Part shown: positions 45,603-54,746 of the stretch, in pieces
How the letters are laid out: each line of letters starts with the position of its first letter
Numbering within the stretch: position 1 is the stretch's first letter
Source of the DNA: an uncultured Sphingomonadaceae bacterium
GTDB taxonomy: Bacteria > Pseudomonadota > Alphaproteobacteria > Sphingomonadales > Sphingomonadaceae
Reading direction: 5' to 3'
Length of the DNA: 64,000 bases
NCBI GenBank assembly: GCA_913060895.1
Contig: CAJXSN010000012.1
Coordinates: 19,935 to 83,934, forward strand
Program-made: the position numbers and the translations under genes
The notes under the pieces: model-generated
Databases searched by the model: none
The model's input: only the letters and a program-made list of their open reading frames with translations
What the model was told of the DNA's origin: nothing

Positions 45603-47129
45603 TCAGCTGGGCACACTGAAGCGGTTCAGCCCGCCACCATGCGCAATATCGACCGTCTGCCCGAACGGTTCGCCCGCCTCCAGCAGCGCCAGAGCCGCAT
45701 CGTCTGCCGGCATGGCGGCCACCCTCTCACCATCGGGAGTGCGCGCGATAACAGTGCCGCGCGGCCCCTTTTTGCTAAATTGGACGGTGTAGGTTTCGAT
45801 TGTCGCAGCACCATCATACGCGTCCACAGCGGCCACCGCATCCGGCTGATCGTCGCAGGTTTTCACGCGCTGCTGTGACCAGTCTGCAGGTGTGGTCGAG
45901 TAGATACCAGCCGCGTATTTGCTCATGAAGCCGCCATTGGCGATCACCATTGCGCGGCTGCCCGGCTGCTTGCGGCAACGCTCCACGGCTTCTGCAATAC
46001 CGTGGGCCGAATAGTTGTTGCCCGCCCCGCCAAAGAACGGAAGACCGCCCGTCAGCGTCAGCCCTCGCGGATCATCCCCGGCAATGCCCAGCGCCTCGAT
46101 CAAATTGGACACAGGGATAGGGAAACAGCTGTAGATATCGAAATGCTTGACGTCCGCGACGGTGGTATCCGCCATCTCCAGTGCAGCGCGTGCGGAATCC
46201 ACGGCGCTGGGGGCCAGATGCAGATCGGCGCGGTGCATCGGAGAGGCTTCCTTGGCATCCGAGACGGCATGGATATGGACCCAGCGGTCTTCAGGTACGC
46301 CCAGTTCCCGCGCAGCTTCGACAGACGCGACGATGATCGCAGCGGCCTGATTGACCTGATCGCGGGCAATCATGCTCTTGGTGTAAGGCTCGGCCACGAT
46401 CCGGTTGCGGTCGGTGGGTGTGGCAATATCTTGGGCCGTCCGGGCCACAGGTGCGGCAGCGTGGGGGTTGTCAGCGGCAACTTCGGTAAACGGCGCGAAC
46501 AGCTGCGCCATATGCTCGCGGTGTTCTTCCAGCGAGCGTCCGAGCTTCTTGCGGCGCGCGTTTTCCATGAGAGCATAGGCGGGGATCGCCCCGTGAACGC
46601 CATGAGCAATCAGAGCGGTGTCCAGTACGCCGTCCATCCCGAAGCCGCGATCTTCCATTTCGCCGCCCGGCTCTTCGCTCCAGTCCGGTTTCTCACCCTT
46701 CGCGACCAGCGCCAGCGTAGTAGAAATCGCTTCCGATCCGACAATTGCCGCCACCTTTGCGCGGCCCTTGGATATATCGGCCGCAAACTCGCCGACCAGC
46801 CGCTGGGGCCCCTGTCCGCCGACGACTTCCAGAATAGCCCGTGCCGGATCGGCTCCGACACGCTTTGCAATCGCGCGCGGCGGATTGTCGGATTTCCCGA
46901 ACGGGGCAATCGCCGCTGGGGTAGAGATTTCAAACTGCCGGATAGCACCCAGAGTATCGATCGCATCTGCCACGTCGCCCCGCGCTTGCGCGTCGGCAAT
47001 CGCCGCGCCCAGTGCCCGGCCTGCCATATCCATTGGCGACAACGCGCCATAATCCGCATCGTCCAGCTTCTCGGAATACTGCCCCACTCCGATGATAACG
47101 GGCGTGCGCGGATCGAGGGGTGTAGTCAT
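45603..47129 (-). CDS. Thiolase-superfamily protein lacking the usual nucleophilic Cys
   Basis: The 508-aa protein starts TPVIIGVGQYSEKLDDADYG, like acetyl-CoA acetyltransferases of the SCP-x-like branch. VSDAKEASPMHRADLHL, FDIYSCFPIPVSNLIEALG, GGLPFFGGAGNNYSAHGIAEAV and GNNYSAHG with the catalytic His follow. The place of the N-terminal nucleophile reads VVGGQGPQRLVGEFA, with no Cys. The extra C-terminal 100 residues form a beta-rich domain often found in this group. It may be a thiolase-like enzyme with other chemistry. It is upstream of, and on the same strand as, the MaoC/CitE-like genes (105-bp gap). Confidence 0.82.
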   Translation of the reverse strand: MTTPLDPRTPVIIGVGQYSEKLDDADYGALSPMDMAGRALGAAIADAQARGDVADAIDTLGAIRQFEISTPAAIAPFGKSDNPPRAIAKRVGADPARAILEVVGGQGPQRLVGEFAADISKGRAKVAAIVGSEAISTTLALVAKGEKPDWSEEPGGEMEDRGFGMDGVLDTALIAHGVHGAIPAYALMENARRKKLGRSLEEHREHMAQLFAPFTEVAADNPHAAAPVARTAQDIATPTDRNRIVAEPYTKSMIARDQVNQAAAIIVASVEAARELGVPEDRWVHIHAVSDAKEASPMHRADLHLAPSAVDSARAALEMADTTVADVKHFDIYSCFPIPVSNLIEALGIAGDDPRGLTLTGGLPFFGGAGNNYSAHGIAEAVERCRKQPGSRAMVIANGGFMSKYAAGIYSTTPADWSQQRVKTCDDQPDAVAAVDAYDGAATIETYTVQFSKKGPRGTVIARTPDGERVAAMPADDAALALLEAGEPFGQTVDIAHGGGLNRFSVPS

Positions 47130-47203
47130 GGCAGAAAGGTTTCCTTCTATCGGTTACCCTTGCGCAATGCCTATCCGGGCGCGCCCTGTCGAGCAGAGGA
47201 TTT

Positions 47204-49069
47204 TCAGGCTACCTGTTCCAGTTGAGCGCCGACCTCCAGCCACTCGGCCTCCGCCTTCTCCAGCGCGTCTGTCCGCGTGGCCCGTTCCTCCAGCAATTCG
47301 CTCATCGCTTTGTCTGCCCACTTGGATGCGGCATTTGCGGGTTCGTACATCGCCTGATCGATCTGGCTGCATTCGCCCTGCAATCTTGCGATTGTCTTCT
47401 CGATTTTGGCGAGTTCCGATTTGACGAAGCGTTCCTTTGCTCGCGCTTTCCCGGATGACTTCGCTACCGGTTTCCCAGCCTTTTCGCCGCGCTTTTTCTT
47501 CGGCTGGTTCCGGTCGAGCACGAAATCGATGTAATCGTCCATGCTGCCGCCGTATTCCTTGGCCGTGCCGGCATCGACCAGCACCAGCCGGTCCGCTGTC
47601 AGTTCGACCATGTGGCGATCATGGCTGATCAGGATGACAGCGCCGGTATAGTCGTTCAGCGCCTGAATCAGTGCCTCACGCGCATCGACATCAAGGTGGT
47701 TGGTTGGCTCGTCCAAAATCAGCAGATGCGGTGCATCACGGGTTACCAGTGCAAGGGCAAGCCGCGCGCGTTCGCCGCCCGAGAGCTTCTCGACCCGCGA
47801 ATTTGCACGATCGCCGGAGAAACCGAACCGGCCCAGTTGTGCGCGAACCACACCCGGGGACTGGCCATCCATCACCCGCGTCATCAGTTCCAGCGGGGTG
47901 CTGTCGGCTTGCAATTCTTCCACCTGATACTGGGTGAAATAACCGACCTTCAGCTTCCCGCTGGCGTTGATGCCGCCTTCTTCGGGCTTGAGCTGGGAAG
48001 CCAGCAACCGCGCCAGTGTGGTCTTGCCATTGCCGTTGCGACCCAGCAGTGCAATCCGGTCGTCAGCATCGATCCGCATATTCAGGCGTCTCAGAATCGG
48101 CGGCGCATCTCCATAGCCAACAGCCGCATCGTCCATCGAAAGTATGGGAGAGCGCAGATCGCTGGGATCGGGAAATTCGAAACTGAGCGAGGCATCCTCC
48201 GCCATCGCAGCAATCGGCTGCATCTTGGCGAGCATCTTGGCCCGCGATTGCGCCTGCTTTGCGGTGGAAGCACGGGCGCTGTTGCGCGCAACGTAATCCT
48301 CCAGCCGCGCCCGCTGGGCATCCTGCGAAGCCTTGGCGCTAGCCAGCTGCGCCGCGCGCTCCGCCCGCTGTTTCTCGAAATCGTCGTACCCGCCGGGATA
48401 CAGCGTCAGCTGCCCGCCCTGCAGATGCAGGATATGATCGACTACCTTGTTGAGCAGATCACGCTCATGGCTGATGACCAGTACGGTGGCGGGATAGCTT
48501 TTGAGGAAATTTTCCAGCCACAACGTCGCTTCCAGATCGAGGTGGTTGGATGGCTCATCCAGCAGCAGCACATCGGGTTGCGAGAACAGCAGCGCGCCCA
48601 GCGCCACCCGCATTTTCCATCCGCCGGAAAAACTGTCGAGCGGCTGGCGCTGCATTTCCTCATCAAAGCCCAGCCCGATCAGTATGCGCGCTGCACGGGA
48701 GGGCGCGCTGTAGGCGTCGATGGCGAGCAGGCGCTCATGCACATCGCCCAGCCGGTCGGGATCGGTGCAGGTTTCTGCCTCTTCCATCAGGGACATACGC
48801 TCTACATCGGCGGCCAGTACAGCTTCCTCCGGCGTGATGTCGCCAGTGGGCGCGTCCTGCGCGATATAGCCCAGCCGCGTACCCGTAGGCCGCGTGATAT
48901 CACCCTCGTCCGGGTCAATTTCGCCGATGATGCTTTTCATCAGTGTGGACTTGCCCGCGCCGTTGCGGCCGATCAGACCTACGCGTCCGCCATGCGGGAT
49001 CGCCGCAGTCGCGCGGGTAAGAATGTCACGGCCGCCAAGCCTGACTGTGATTCCATCGATGGTAAGCAT
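47204..49069 (-). CDS. ABC-F family ATPase (ribosome-associated)
   Basis: Soluble tandem ATP-binding cassette protein of about 621 aa, without membrane segments, as in Uup/YheS-type ABC-F factors that act at the ribosomal E site. Cassette 1: GRNGAGKSTLMKS, SGGWKMRVALGALL, LLLDEPSNHLDLE. The linker (P-site tRNA interaction motif region) is rich in Arg/Lys/Gln (ASAKASQDAQRARLEDYV). Cassette 2: GRNGNGKTTLARL, LSGGERARLALALV, LILDEPTNHLD. The C-terminal coiled coil runs from about residue 530. Start 49069 (MLTIDGITVRLGGRDIL) fits the fold; the track adds 12 residues. Confidence 0.92.
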   Translation of the reverse strand: MLTIDGITVRLGGRDILTRATAAIPHGGRVGLIGRNGAGKSTLMKSIIGEIDPDEGDITRPTGTRLGYIAQDAPTGDITPEEAVLAADVERMSLMEEAETCTDPDRLGDVHERLLAIDAYSAPSRAARILIGLGFDEEMQRQPLDSFSGGWKMRVALGALLFSQPDVLLLDEPSNHLDLEATLWLENFLKSYPATVLVISHERDLLNKVVDHILHLQGGQLTLYPGGYDDFEKQRAERAAQLASAKASQDAQRARLEDYVARNSARASTAKQAQSRAKMLAKMQPIAAMAEDASLSFEFPDPSDLRSPILSMDDAAVGYGDAPPILRRLNMRIDADDRIALLGRNGNGKTTLARLLASQLKPEEGGINASGKLKVGYFTQYQVEELQADSTPLELMTRVMDGQSPGVVRAQLGRFGFSGDRANSRVEKLSGGERARLALALVTRDAPHLLILDEPTNHLDVDAREALIQALNDYTGAVILISHDRHMVELTADRLVLVDAGTAKEYGGSMDDYIDFVLDRNQPKKKRGEKAGKPVAKSSGKARAKERFVKSELAKIEKTIARLQGECSQIDQAMYEPANAASKWADKAMSELLEERATRTDALEKAEAEWLEVGAQLEQVA

Positions 49070-49173
49070 GGGCGCGCCCATAGCAGCCCTTGCCCGCCGA
49101 CCCAATGGCGCACTTGCAGTGCCGCCTGAAACGCCATTTGCATCGGCGCCAGACAGGTCTAGCTAGCGAAGTC

Positions 49174-49470
49174 ATGGATATGGACAATTTGCTGCGCCGT
49201 TATTTCGGCGCCGACGATCTGGCTGCGGTCAATGTGAAAGCTATACCGGCGGCGACAGACCGTATGCTGGTGGATTTCGGACTGGTGAAAGACCGTTCGG
49301 AGAAGTTTGCGCTGTGGACCCTGCTCCATCTGCTGGACGCCGCGCCCGATCTGGATGTCGCGTTCGAGAACGAAGAAGACCGCGAGGCAGCGCGCAATTT
49401 CATGGACCTGATGATTATGGCTGAGCGGAACGGGGCCGGGCAGAACGGGGCCGGGCAGAACGGGCAGTGA
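49174..49470 (+). CDS. Small conserved-type protein upstream of roxA
   Basis: A 98-aa protein starting MDMDNLLRRYFGADDLAAVN, with a mixed alpha pattern and Gln/Gly/Asn repeats at the end (GAGQNGAGQNGQ). No domain was recognised. It immediately precedes the uL16 hydroxylase gene, separated by 2 bp (or overlapping by 4 bp if the GTG at 49467 is used), so it is probably co-translated with it. The track start lies in the divergent region and was discarded. Confidence 0.65.
   Translation: MDMDNLLRRYFGADDLAAVNVKAIPAATDRMLVDFGLVKDRSEKFALWTLLHLLDAAPDLDVAFENEEDREAARNFMDLMIMAERNGAGQNGAGQNGQ
49432..49461 (+). repeat. Two 15-bp in-frame tandem repeats
   Basis: ggggccgggcagaac occurs twice in tandem, with partial copies on both sides, at the 3' end of the small gene before roxA. 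It encodes GAGQN. Confidence 0.9.
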
Positions 49471-49472
49471 CC

Positions 49473-50633
49473 ATGCTCGATCCGGCGCGCTTCGATGCGC
49501 AGACCTTCCTGCGTGACTACTGGCAGAAGAAACCGCTGCTGATCCGCAACCCGTGGACCGACTGGCACAATCCGCTGGAGCCGGACGAACTTGCAGGTTT
49601 GGGATGCGAGCCGGGTGTGGAATCGCGGCTGATTACGCACGGTGCGGACATGCCCGCCCTGGAACATGGCCCCCTGCCCGAAGATCGCTTCGATACGCTG
49701 GGTAAAGCGCCGTGGACAATGCTGGTACAGGCGGTGGATCACCATGTGCCTGCGGTGGCCGACCTGATCCAGCCGTTTCGCTTCATCCCCGACTGGCGGA
49801 TCGACGATGTGATGGTCAGCTACGCCACGGATGGCGGCGGCGTGGGGGCGCATTTCGATCAGTATGACGTGTTTCTGGTGCAGGGTCTGGGCCGCCGCCG
49901 ATGGCGCGTGGGCGGTCTGTGCGATGACACTACGCCGCTGATGCCGCATGACAGCTTGCGCCTGCTGGCTGATTTTCAGCCGGTAGAGGAGTATGTGCTG
50001 GAGCCGGGCGATATTCTCTACATGCCCCCGCGTTATGCCCACGAAGGCACCGCGCTGGGCCATGATTGCATGACTTACTCCATCGGTTTCCGCGCGCCTT
50101 CACTGGGCGAACTGGTGGACGGATGGACCGAACATCTGGTCGATCAGCCGGGCGATGATGATCGCTACACTGATCCCGGTCTGGCCGCTCAGGACAATCC
50201 AGGCGAGATTTCAGAGGCAGCTCTGGCGCGCATGCACCGGATGATAACCGAGCGGATGGGGGATACGCAGGCCTTCGCCCGTTGGTTCGGAGAATTCAGC
50301 ACCAGCCCCAAGCCCTCTGAAATTGACTGGTCACCAGAGGAACAGTTCTCGCCAGAGGACGTGCAGGCCGCGCTGGATCATTTCCCGATGCTGGTGCGCA
50401 ATCCAGCCAGCCGCTTTGCGTTTGTGGCAGGCGAAGGGGATGCGGTGACACTGTTTGTCGATGGGCAGGTTTATGAATGCGATCAGCACCGTGCCGATGC
50501 CGCGCGCAGCCTATGTGCCAACCGCGCCCTGTCTATCAGCGCAGAGCAGGCACGGGCTGACTCTGTGATCGACCTGCTGACCGGATTGCTAAACAACGGC
50601 TGCATCGCCTTCGAAGGCGAGCCGGAGGACTGA
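49473..50633 (+). CDS. roxA: Ribosomal protein uL16 arginine hydroxylase RoxA (JmjC)
   Basis: 2-Oxoglutarate/Fe(II)-dependent oxygenase of the YcfD/RoxA family that hydroxylates an Arg of ribosomal protein uL16 near the peptidyl-transferase centre. The 386-aa protein has DPARFDAQTFLRDYWQKKPLLI at the N-terminus and DWRIDDVMVSYATDGGGVGAHFDQYDVFLVQGLGRRRWRVGG with the HxD iron ligands. GDILYMPPRYAHEGTALGHDCMTYSIGFRAPS carries the distal His. The C-terminal winged-helix region is present. Alternative start GTG 49467. Confidence 0.93.
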   Translation: MLDPARFDAQTFLRDYWQKKPLLIRNPWTDWHNPLEPDELAGLGCEPGVESRLITHGADMPALEHGPLPEDRFDTLGKAPWTMLVQAVDHHVPAVADLIQPFRFIPDWRIDDVMVSYATDGGGVGAHFDQYDVFLVQGLGRRRWRVGGLCDDTTPLMPHDSLRLLADFQPVEEYVLEPGDILYMPPRYAHEGTALGHDCMTYSIGFRAPSLGELVDGWTEHLVDQPGDDDRYTDPGLAAQDNPGEISEAALARMHRMITERMGDTQAFARWFGEFSTSPKPSEIDWSPEEQFSPEDVQAALDHFPMLVRNPASRFAFVAGEGDAVTLFVDGQVYECDQHRADAARSLCANRALSISAEQARADSVIDLLTGLLNNGCIAFEGEPED

Positions 50634-50634
50634 C

Positions 50635-51186
50635 TTAAGGCACGAATTCCTCGCGGCATTGGCTCGGCCCCAATCCGTCCAGCGTCCAGTCGCCTATGGA
50701 CCAACGCACCAGCCGCAGCGTAGGCAGCCCGACTGCGGCGGTCATCCGGCGGACCTGCCGGTTCTTGCCTTCGCGGATTGTCAGTTTGATCCAGCTGTCG
50801 GGCACGCTCTTGCGCACCCGGATCGGTGGATCGCGCGGCCATAGATCGGGATCGGCAATCGCCTCCACATCTGCGGGGCGGGTCAATCCGTCTTTCAGCC
50901 GCACACCGCGGCGTAGTGTATTCAGGGCAGTTTCGTCCGGTTCGCCCTCAACCTGCGCCAGATAGGTCTTGCCCAGCTTGTATTTCGGATCGGCGATGCG
51001 CGCCTGCAGCTGTCCATCATCGGTCAGCAGCATCAGCCCTTCGCTGTCACGGTCCAGCCGCCCCGCAGGGTACACACCGGGCACCTGAATGAAGTCCGAG
51101 AGAGTTTGCCGCTTCGTCTCGGTGCCCCGGTCCGTGAACTGGGAGAGCACTCCGAACGGTTTATTGAACAGGATCAGGCGCGACAT
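50635..51186 (-). CDS. rluE: 23S rRNA pseudouridine synthase RluE-type
   Basis: The 183-aa RsuA-family pseudouridine synthase lacks an S4 domain, which is characteristic of RluE (U2457 in E. coli numbering). The catalytic Asp is in [18 protein letters not shown], preceded by [14 protein letters not shown]. The [20 protein letters not shown] motif is typical. It overlaps psd by one base. It lies next to roxA and close to an ABC-F gene, all acting on the large ribosomal subunit. Confidence 0.93.
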   Translation of the reverse strand: MSRLILFNKPFGVLSQFTDRGTETKRQTLSDFIQVPGVYPAGRLDRDSEGLMLLTDDGQLQARIADPKYKLGKTYLAQVEGEPDETALNTLRRGVRLKDGLTRPADVEAIADPDLWPRDPPIRVRKSVPDSWIKLTIREGKNRQVRRMTAAVGLPTLRLVRWSIGDWTLDGLGPSQCREEFVP

Positions 51187-52061
51187 CAGGATCTCGGGTT
51201 CCCGGGCACTTCCCCCATAGCCTCACCCAGACGCACCGGCTCGGCGGCGGTCCACGCAGGATTGAGCGTAATCGTGTCTTTGCGAAACAGCATGACTACC
51301 GTGGAGCCAAGCATGAAGCGGCCCATTTCCTCGCCCTTCTTCAGTCTGATATCAAGGCCGCCATAATTCCACTCGGCGATCTTGCCGGTGCGTTTTGCGT
51401 TCACGATGCCGTGCCACACAGTCGCCATGCTCCCCACGATGGTCGCGCCTACCAGCACCATTACGAACGGCCCATGCGCCGCGCTGTCGAACACACAGAC
51501 CACTCTCTCGTTACGGGCAAACAGGCCGCGCACACCGCGAGCGGTAACAGGATTGACCGAAAACAGTGCTCCGGGCACATGGATCATCCGCACCAGCGTA
51601 CCGTCGCAGGGCATATGCAGACGGTGATAATCCTTTGGTGACAGATAGATATTGGCAAATGTGCCATCATCGAACTGGCTCGCCAACTCCGCATCTCCGC
51701 CGACCAGCTCCGTCGTAGTGAAGTGGTGCCCCTTGGCCTGAAATATCTGTCCGCCATCAATCGCGCCCAGCTGGCTGATTGCGCCATCCACCGGACAGAC
51801 GAAGTCCGTATCGGCGATGGGTCTCGCGCCTGCTTTCAAAGGCCGGGTGAAAAACTCGTTGAAGCTTTTATAGCTGGCAATGTCTGGGTTTGCCGCCTCC
51901 GACATATCCACCCCGTATTGGCGCACGAAACGGTCTACCAGCCGTGTGGTCAGCGCCCCGCCCTTTGCCCCTGCCACGCGCCCGGCCAGATGGGTCAGTG
52001 CCTGTTTGGGCAGGGCGTGCTGCAACAGGACTTTCAGACGGTCGGACATAGGAATGCTCAC
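51186..52061 (-). CDS. psd: Phosphatidylserine decarboxylase proenzyme
   Basis: Membrane-associated, self-cleaving pyruvoyl enzyme making phosphatidylethanolamine. The 291-aa protein contains [46 protein letters not shown] and the autocleavage site [13 protein letters not shown] (LGST motif, Ser becomes pyruvoyl). The length fits the type I (E. coli-like) class. It is followed directly by rluE with a 1-bp overlap. Confidence 0.95.
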   Translation of the reverse strand: MSIPMSDRLKVLLQHALPKQALTHLAGRVAGAKGGALTTRLVDRFVRQYGVDMSEAANPDIASYKSFNEFFTRPLKAGARPIADTDFVCPVDGAISQLGAIDGGQIFQAKGHHFTTTELVGGDAELASQFDDGTFANIYLSPKDYHRLHMPCDGTLVRMIHVPGALFSVNPVTARGVRGLFARNERVVCVFDSAAHGPFVMVLVGATIVGSMATVWHGIVNAKRTGKIAEWNYGGLDIRLKKGEEMGRFMLGSTVVMLFRKDTITLNPAWTAAEPVRLGEAMGEVPGNPRS

Positions 52062-52081
52062 ATAATTCGCAAAATTGGTTC

Positions 52082-52124
52082 TAAAACAAAACGGGAGGCG
52101 GCCTTCACAAAAGACCGCCTCCCG
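52082..52124 (-). terminator. Rho-independent terminator after the acyl-CoA dehydrogenase pair
   Basis: On the minus strand the arms cgggaggcgg and ccgcctcccg form a perfect 10-bp stem around a 13-nt loop, followed by TTTTGTTTTAG. It lies 23 bp after the acyl-CoA dehydrogenase stop and before psd. Confidence 0.85.
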
Positions 52125-52146
52125 CTTTTGTTCAACCCATGAACGG

Positions 52147-53277
52147 TCAGCCCAGCTTTACGTGCCGTTTCATGTGGTGATCGACATTGCCGAATTCGTG
52201 GTCGAAAATCGTCAACCGCTTGAAATAATGGCCGATGGCGTATTCGTCCGTCACACCGTTGCCGCCGTGTATCTGCACAGCTTCCTGCCCCATCAGGCGC
52301 GCCGCCTGACCAACGCCGACCTTCGCCGCTGAAACCGCCCGTTTGCGCTCCGCTTCGCCAGCGTCAAGCTTCAGCGTGGCAAGATAGGTGAGCGAAACCG
52401 ACTGCTCGTAAGCCGTGTACATGTCGACCATGCGGTGCTGAAGCACCTGAAACTGGCCGATAGGCACGCCGAACTGCTTGCGCTGGCGCGAATATTCGAC
52501 CGTCATGGTGTGGGCGACTTTCATCGCGCCGCAAGCTTCGGCGCATTGCGCCGCAATCGCCTCGTCCGTCACCAGCTCGATCAGTGGCAGGGCCTTGCCT
52601 TCCTCACCGATCAGCGCATCAGCCGGCACCGAGACGTTTTCGAAATACACTTCCGAGGCACGCCGTCCATCGACGGTTTCATAATCGCGGGTCACCACGC
52701 CGTCAGCGCCTTTGTCGACAATGAAGACACTGACACCATCACGATCACGCTCGCCGCCCGATGTGCGGGCCGTCACAACCAGATGGCTGGCCCACGGTGC
52801 GCCGATGACCACTGCCTTGTGACCGTTCAGCGTGTAGGCATCGCCGTCCTTCTTCGCGGTGGTGGCCAGATCGGCGTAATCGTAGCGCCCCTGCGGCTCT
52901 GCATAGGCAAAAGCAAAAACACGCTTGCCCGCGATAATGGCCGAAAGATGCTCTTCCTTCTGCGCATCGCTGCCAGCGTGCTTCAGGAAACCGCCCGCGC
53001 AAACAACGGTGGGCACGAAAGGCTCTATGACCAGGCCTTTGCCGAATTCTTCCATGATGACCATGGAATCGATCGCGCCGCCGCCAAAGCCGCCATCCTT
53101 TTCGGAAAACGGCATCCCCAGAATGCCCAGCTCTGCCAGCTGTGCCCATACTTCAGGGTTCCAGCCAGCATCGCTCTCGATTGCCTTGCGCCGGGATTCC
53201 CAGTCATATTGTTCACGAACCATGCGCGACAGACCGTCACGAACCATGTCCTGTTCTTCAGTGAAGTTGAAGTCCAA
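52147..53277 (-). CDS. Acyl-CoA dehydrogenase (second of pair)
   Basis: The 376-aa FAD acyl-CoA dehydrogenase has an N-terminal helical domain MDFNFTEEQDMVRDGLSRMV, FAFAYAEPQGRYDYADLATTAKKDGDAYTLNGHKAVV in the middle domain, and QIHGGNGVTDEYAIGHYFKRLTIF at the C-terminus. It follows a larger dehydrogenase gene at 30 bp, an arrangement typical of FadE heteromeric pairs in which the two subunits act on steroid- or fatty-acyl-CoA. Substrate unknown. A terminator follows. Confidence 0.9.
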   Translation of the reverse strand: MDFNFTEEQDMVRDGLSRMVREQYDWESRRKAIESDAGWNPEVWAQLAELGILGMPFSEKDGGFGGGAIDSMVIMEEFGKGLVIEPFVPTVVCAGGFLKHAGSDAQKEEHLSAIIAGKRVFAFAYAEPQGRYDYADLATTAKKDGDAYTLNGHKAVVIGAPWASHLVVTARTSGGERDRDGVSVFIVDKGADGVVTRDYETVDGRRASEVYFENVSVPADALIGEEGKALPLIELVTDEAIAAQCAEACGAMKVAHTMTVEYSRQRKQFGVPIGQFQVLQHRMVDMYTAYEQSVSLTYLATLKLDAGEAERKRAVSAAKVGVGQAARLMGQEAVQIHGGNGVTDEYAIGHYFKRLTIFDHEFGNVDHHMKRHVKLG

Positions 53278-53307
53278 TTTACGTTCCTCTCAATGTTGGT
53301 CTGGCGC

Positions 53308-54549
53308 TTAAAGGCCGAGGATCATCTTCGTGATGATGTTGCGCTGGATTTCGTTCGACCCGCCATAGATCGAAGTCTTGCGCATGTTGAAATAGGTCGC
53401 TGCGGAATGCTGGGCGTAGTCTGGCCCAATCGGATACTGGTTGGTCGCGTTGCCCCCGGCGATCCGCGCGCGTTGGTCGGCGCCGACGCCGGCTTCACCC
53501 GTGATATTGCCATAATAAGGCGTGCCATAGCTGCCGACAGCCTCCAGCGTCAGTTCCGTCAGGCGCTGCTGGACTTCGGTGCCCTTGATCTTCAGGATCG
53601 AGCTTTCCGGCCCCGGGCCCTTGCCCGCCTGTTCGCCGGCCAGAGTGCGCAATTCTGTAATTTCCAGTGCAGCAAGATCGATTTCAAGCTGGCTGACCTT
53701 CCGGGCGAAGTCGAAATCATCCATCAGCGGTTCGCCATACAGCATTTCCGAACCCGCAATTTCGCGCAGCTTCTCTACGCCGCGCTTGGAGCGGGCCACA
53801 CCGGCAATGCCGCTGCGTTCATGGGCGAGCAGGAACTTGGCATAGGTCCAGCCCTTATTCTCTTCACCGACCAGATTTTCGGCAGGCACGCGCACATCGG
53901 TCAACCAAGTTTCGTTGACTTCGTAGCCGCCGTCCAGAAGCTTGATCGGCTTCACTTCGACACCCGGTGTCTTCATGTCGAGCAGGATGAAGCTGATGCC
54001 TTCCTGCGGCTTCGCGGCATCGGGATCGGTTCGGCACAGGAAAAAGCCCCAATCGGCGTGCTGGGCCAGCGTGGTCCAGGTCTTCTGGCCATTGATCACA
54101 TAATGGTCGCCATCGCGCACGGCGGTGGTTTTCAGCGAGGCGAGGTCGGACCCTGCGCCCGGTTCGCTATAGCCCTGGCACCACCATGTTTCGCCGCTGC
54201 GGATGCCGGGCAGATGCTGGGCTTTTTGTTCTTCATTGCCGAAGGTGTAGATCACCGGGCCGACCATCGATACGCCGAACGGCAGCGGCATAAACGTGTT
54301 GGCGCGGGCGTTTTCTTCTGACCAGATATAACGCTGCGTCGGGGTCCAGCCGGTGCCGCCATATTGCTCGGGCCATGCAGGAACTGACCAGCCCTTTTCA
54401 CCCAGCACCTTGTGCCACGCAACCATATCTTCGGGCGACATATCCTCGCGCATGCCGAAATCACCCAGATGCTTGGGGTGGTTTTCTTCGATAAAGGTGC
54501 GGACTTCATCGCGGAACGCGATTTCCTCGGGCGTGAATTCCAGATTCAT
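53308..54549 (-). CDS. Acyl-CoA dehydrogenase (first of pair)
   Basis: The 413-aa dehydrogenase starts MNLEFTPEEIAFRDEVRTFIEENHP. WCQGYSEPGAGSDLASLKTTAVRDGDHYVINGQKTWTT is the FAD/substrate segment, and TSIYGGSNEIQRNIITKMILG is the C-terminal flavin-contact motif. Start 54549 has GGAG upstream; the track start adds 11 residues. It pairs with the smaller dehydrogenase downstream. Probably a heteromeric enzyme, as in cholesterol or CoA-ester catabolism (inference). Confidence 0.9.
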   Translation of the reverse strand: MNLEFTPEEIAFRDEVRTFIEENHPKHLGDFGMREDMSPEDMVAWHKVLGEKGWSVPAWPEQYGGTGWTPTQRYIWSEENARANTFMPLPFGVSMVGPVIYTFGNEEQKAQHLPGIRSGETWWCQGYSEPGAGSDLASLKTTAVRDGDHYVINGQKTWTTLAQHADWGFFLCRTDPDAAKPQEGISFILLDMKTPGVEVKPIKLLDGGYEVNETWLTDVRVPAENLVGEENKGWTYAKFLLAHERSGIAGVARSKRGVEKLREIAGSEMLYGEPLMDDFDFARKVSQLEIDLAALEITELRTLAGEQAGKGPGPESSILKIKGTEVQQRLTELTLEAVGSYGTPYYGNITGEAGVGADQRARIAGGNATNQYPIGPDYAQHSAATYFNMRKTSIYGGSNEIQRNIITKMILGL

Positions 54550-54746
54550 GTGAGCACTCTCCAATAGGGTCGATGTTTGCAACGCTTGCTGCCACGGGCG
54601 CGCTTGCGGATAAAGCCGAAAACGGCGTCAGACCCGTTAAAGTTGCTCTACACGCTGATCCCGACACGGACGGGCGAGATGGCCTCCGGCCTTCCATTCG
54701 TGCCGCTGCACGCCTGATAGGCGCGCGCTGCGATCGGCTGCCCCGC
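54550..54746. other. Intergenic stretch
   Basis: About 200 bp between the acyl-CoA dehydrogenase pair and the small gene after tamB. It must contain the dehydrogenase promoter, but no box was identified with confidence. The plus-strand 118-aa ORF that spans it was not accepted. Confidence 0.4.

Noticed and set aside
46002-47225. 407-aa plus-strand ORF opposite the thiolase-like gene
   Set aside because: Antisense shadow; Arg/Gly/His-rich composition without domain pattern.
47612-49129. 505-aa plus-strand ORF opposite the ABC-F gene
   Set aside because: Antisense shadow of a well-supported ABC-F protein.
52435-54321. 628-aa plus-strand ORF opposite the two acyl-CoA dehydrogenases
   Set aside because: It is antisense to two clear dehydrogenases and has no recognisable domain; long antisense ORFs are common in GC-rich coding DNA.
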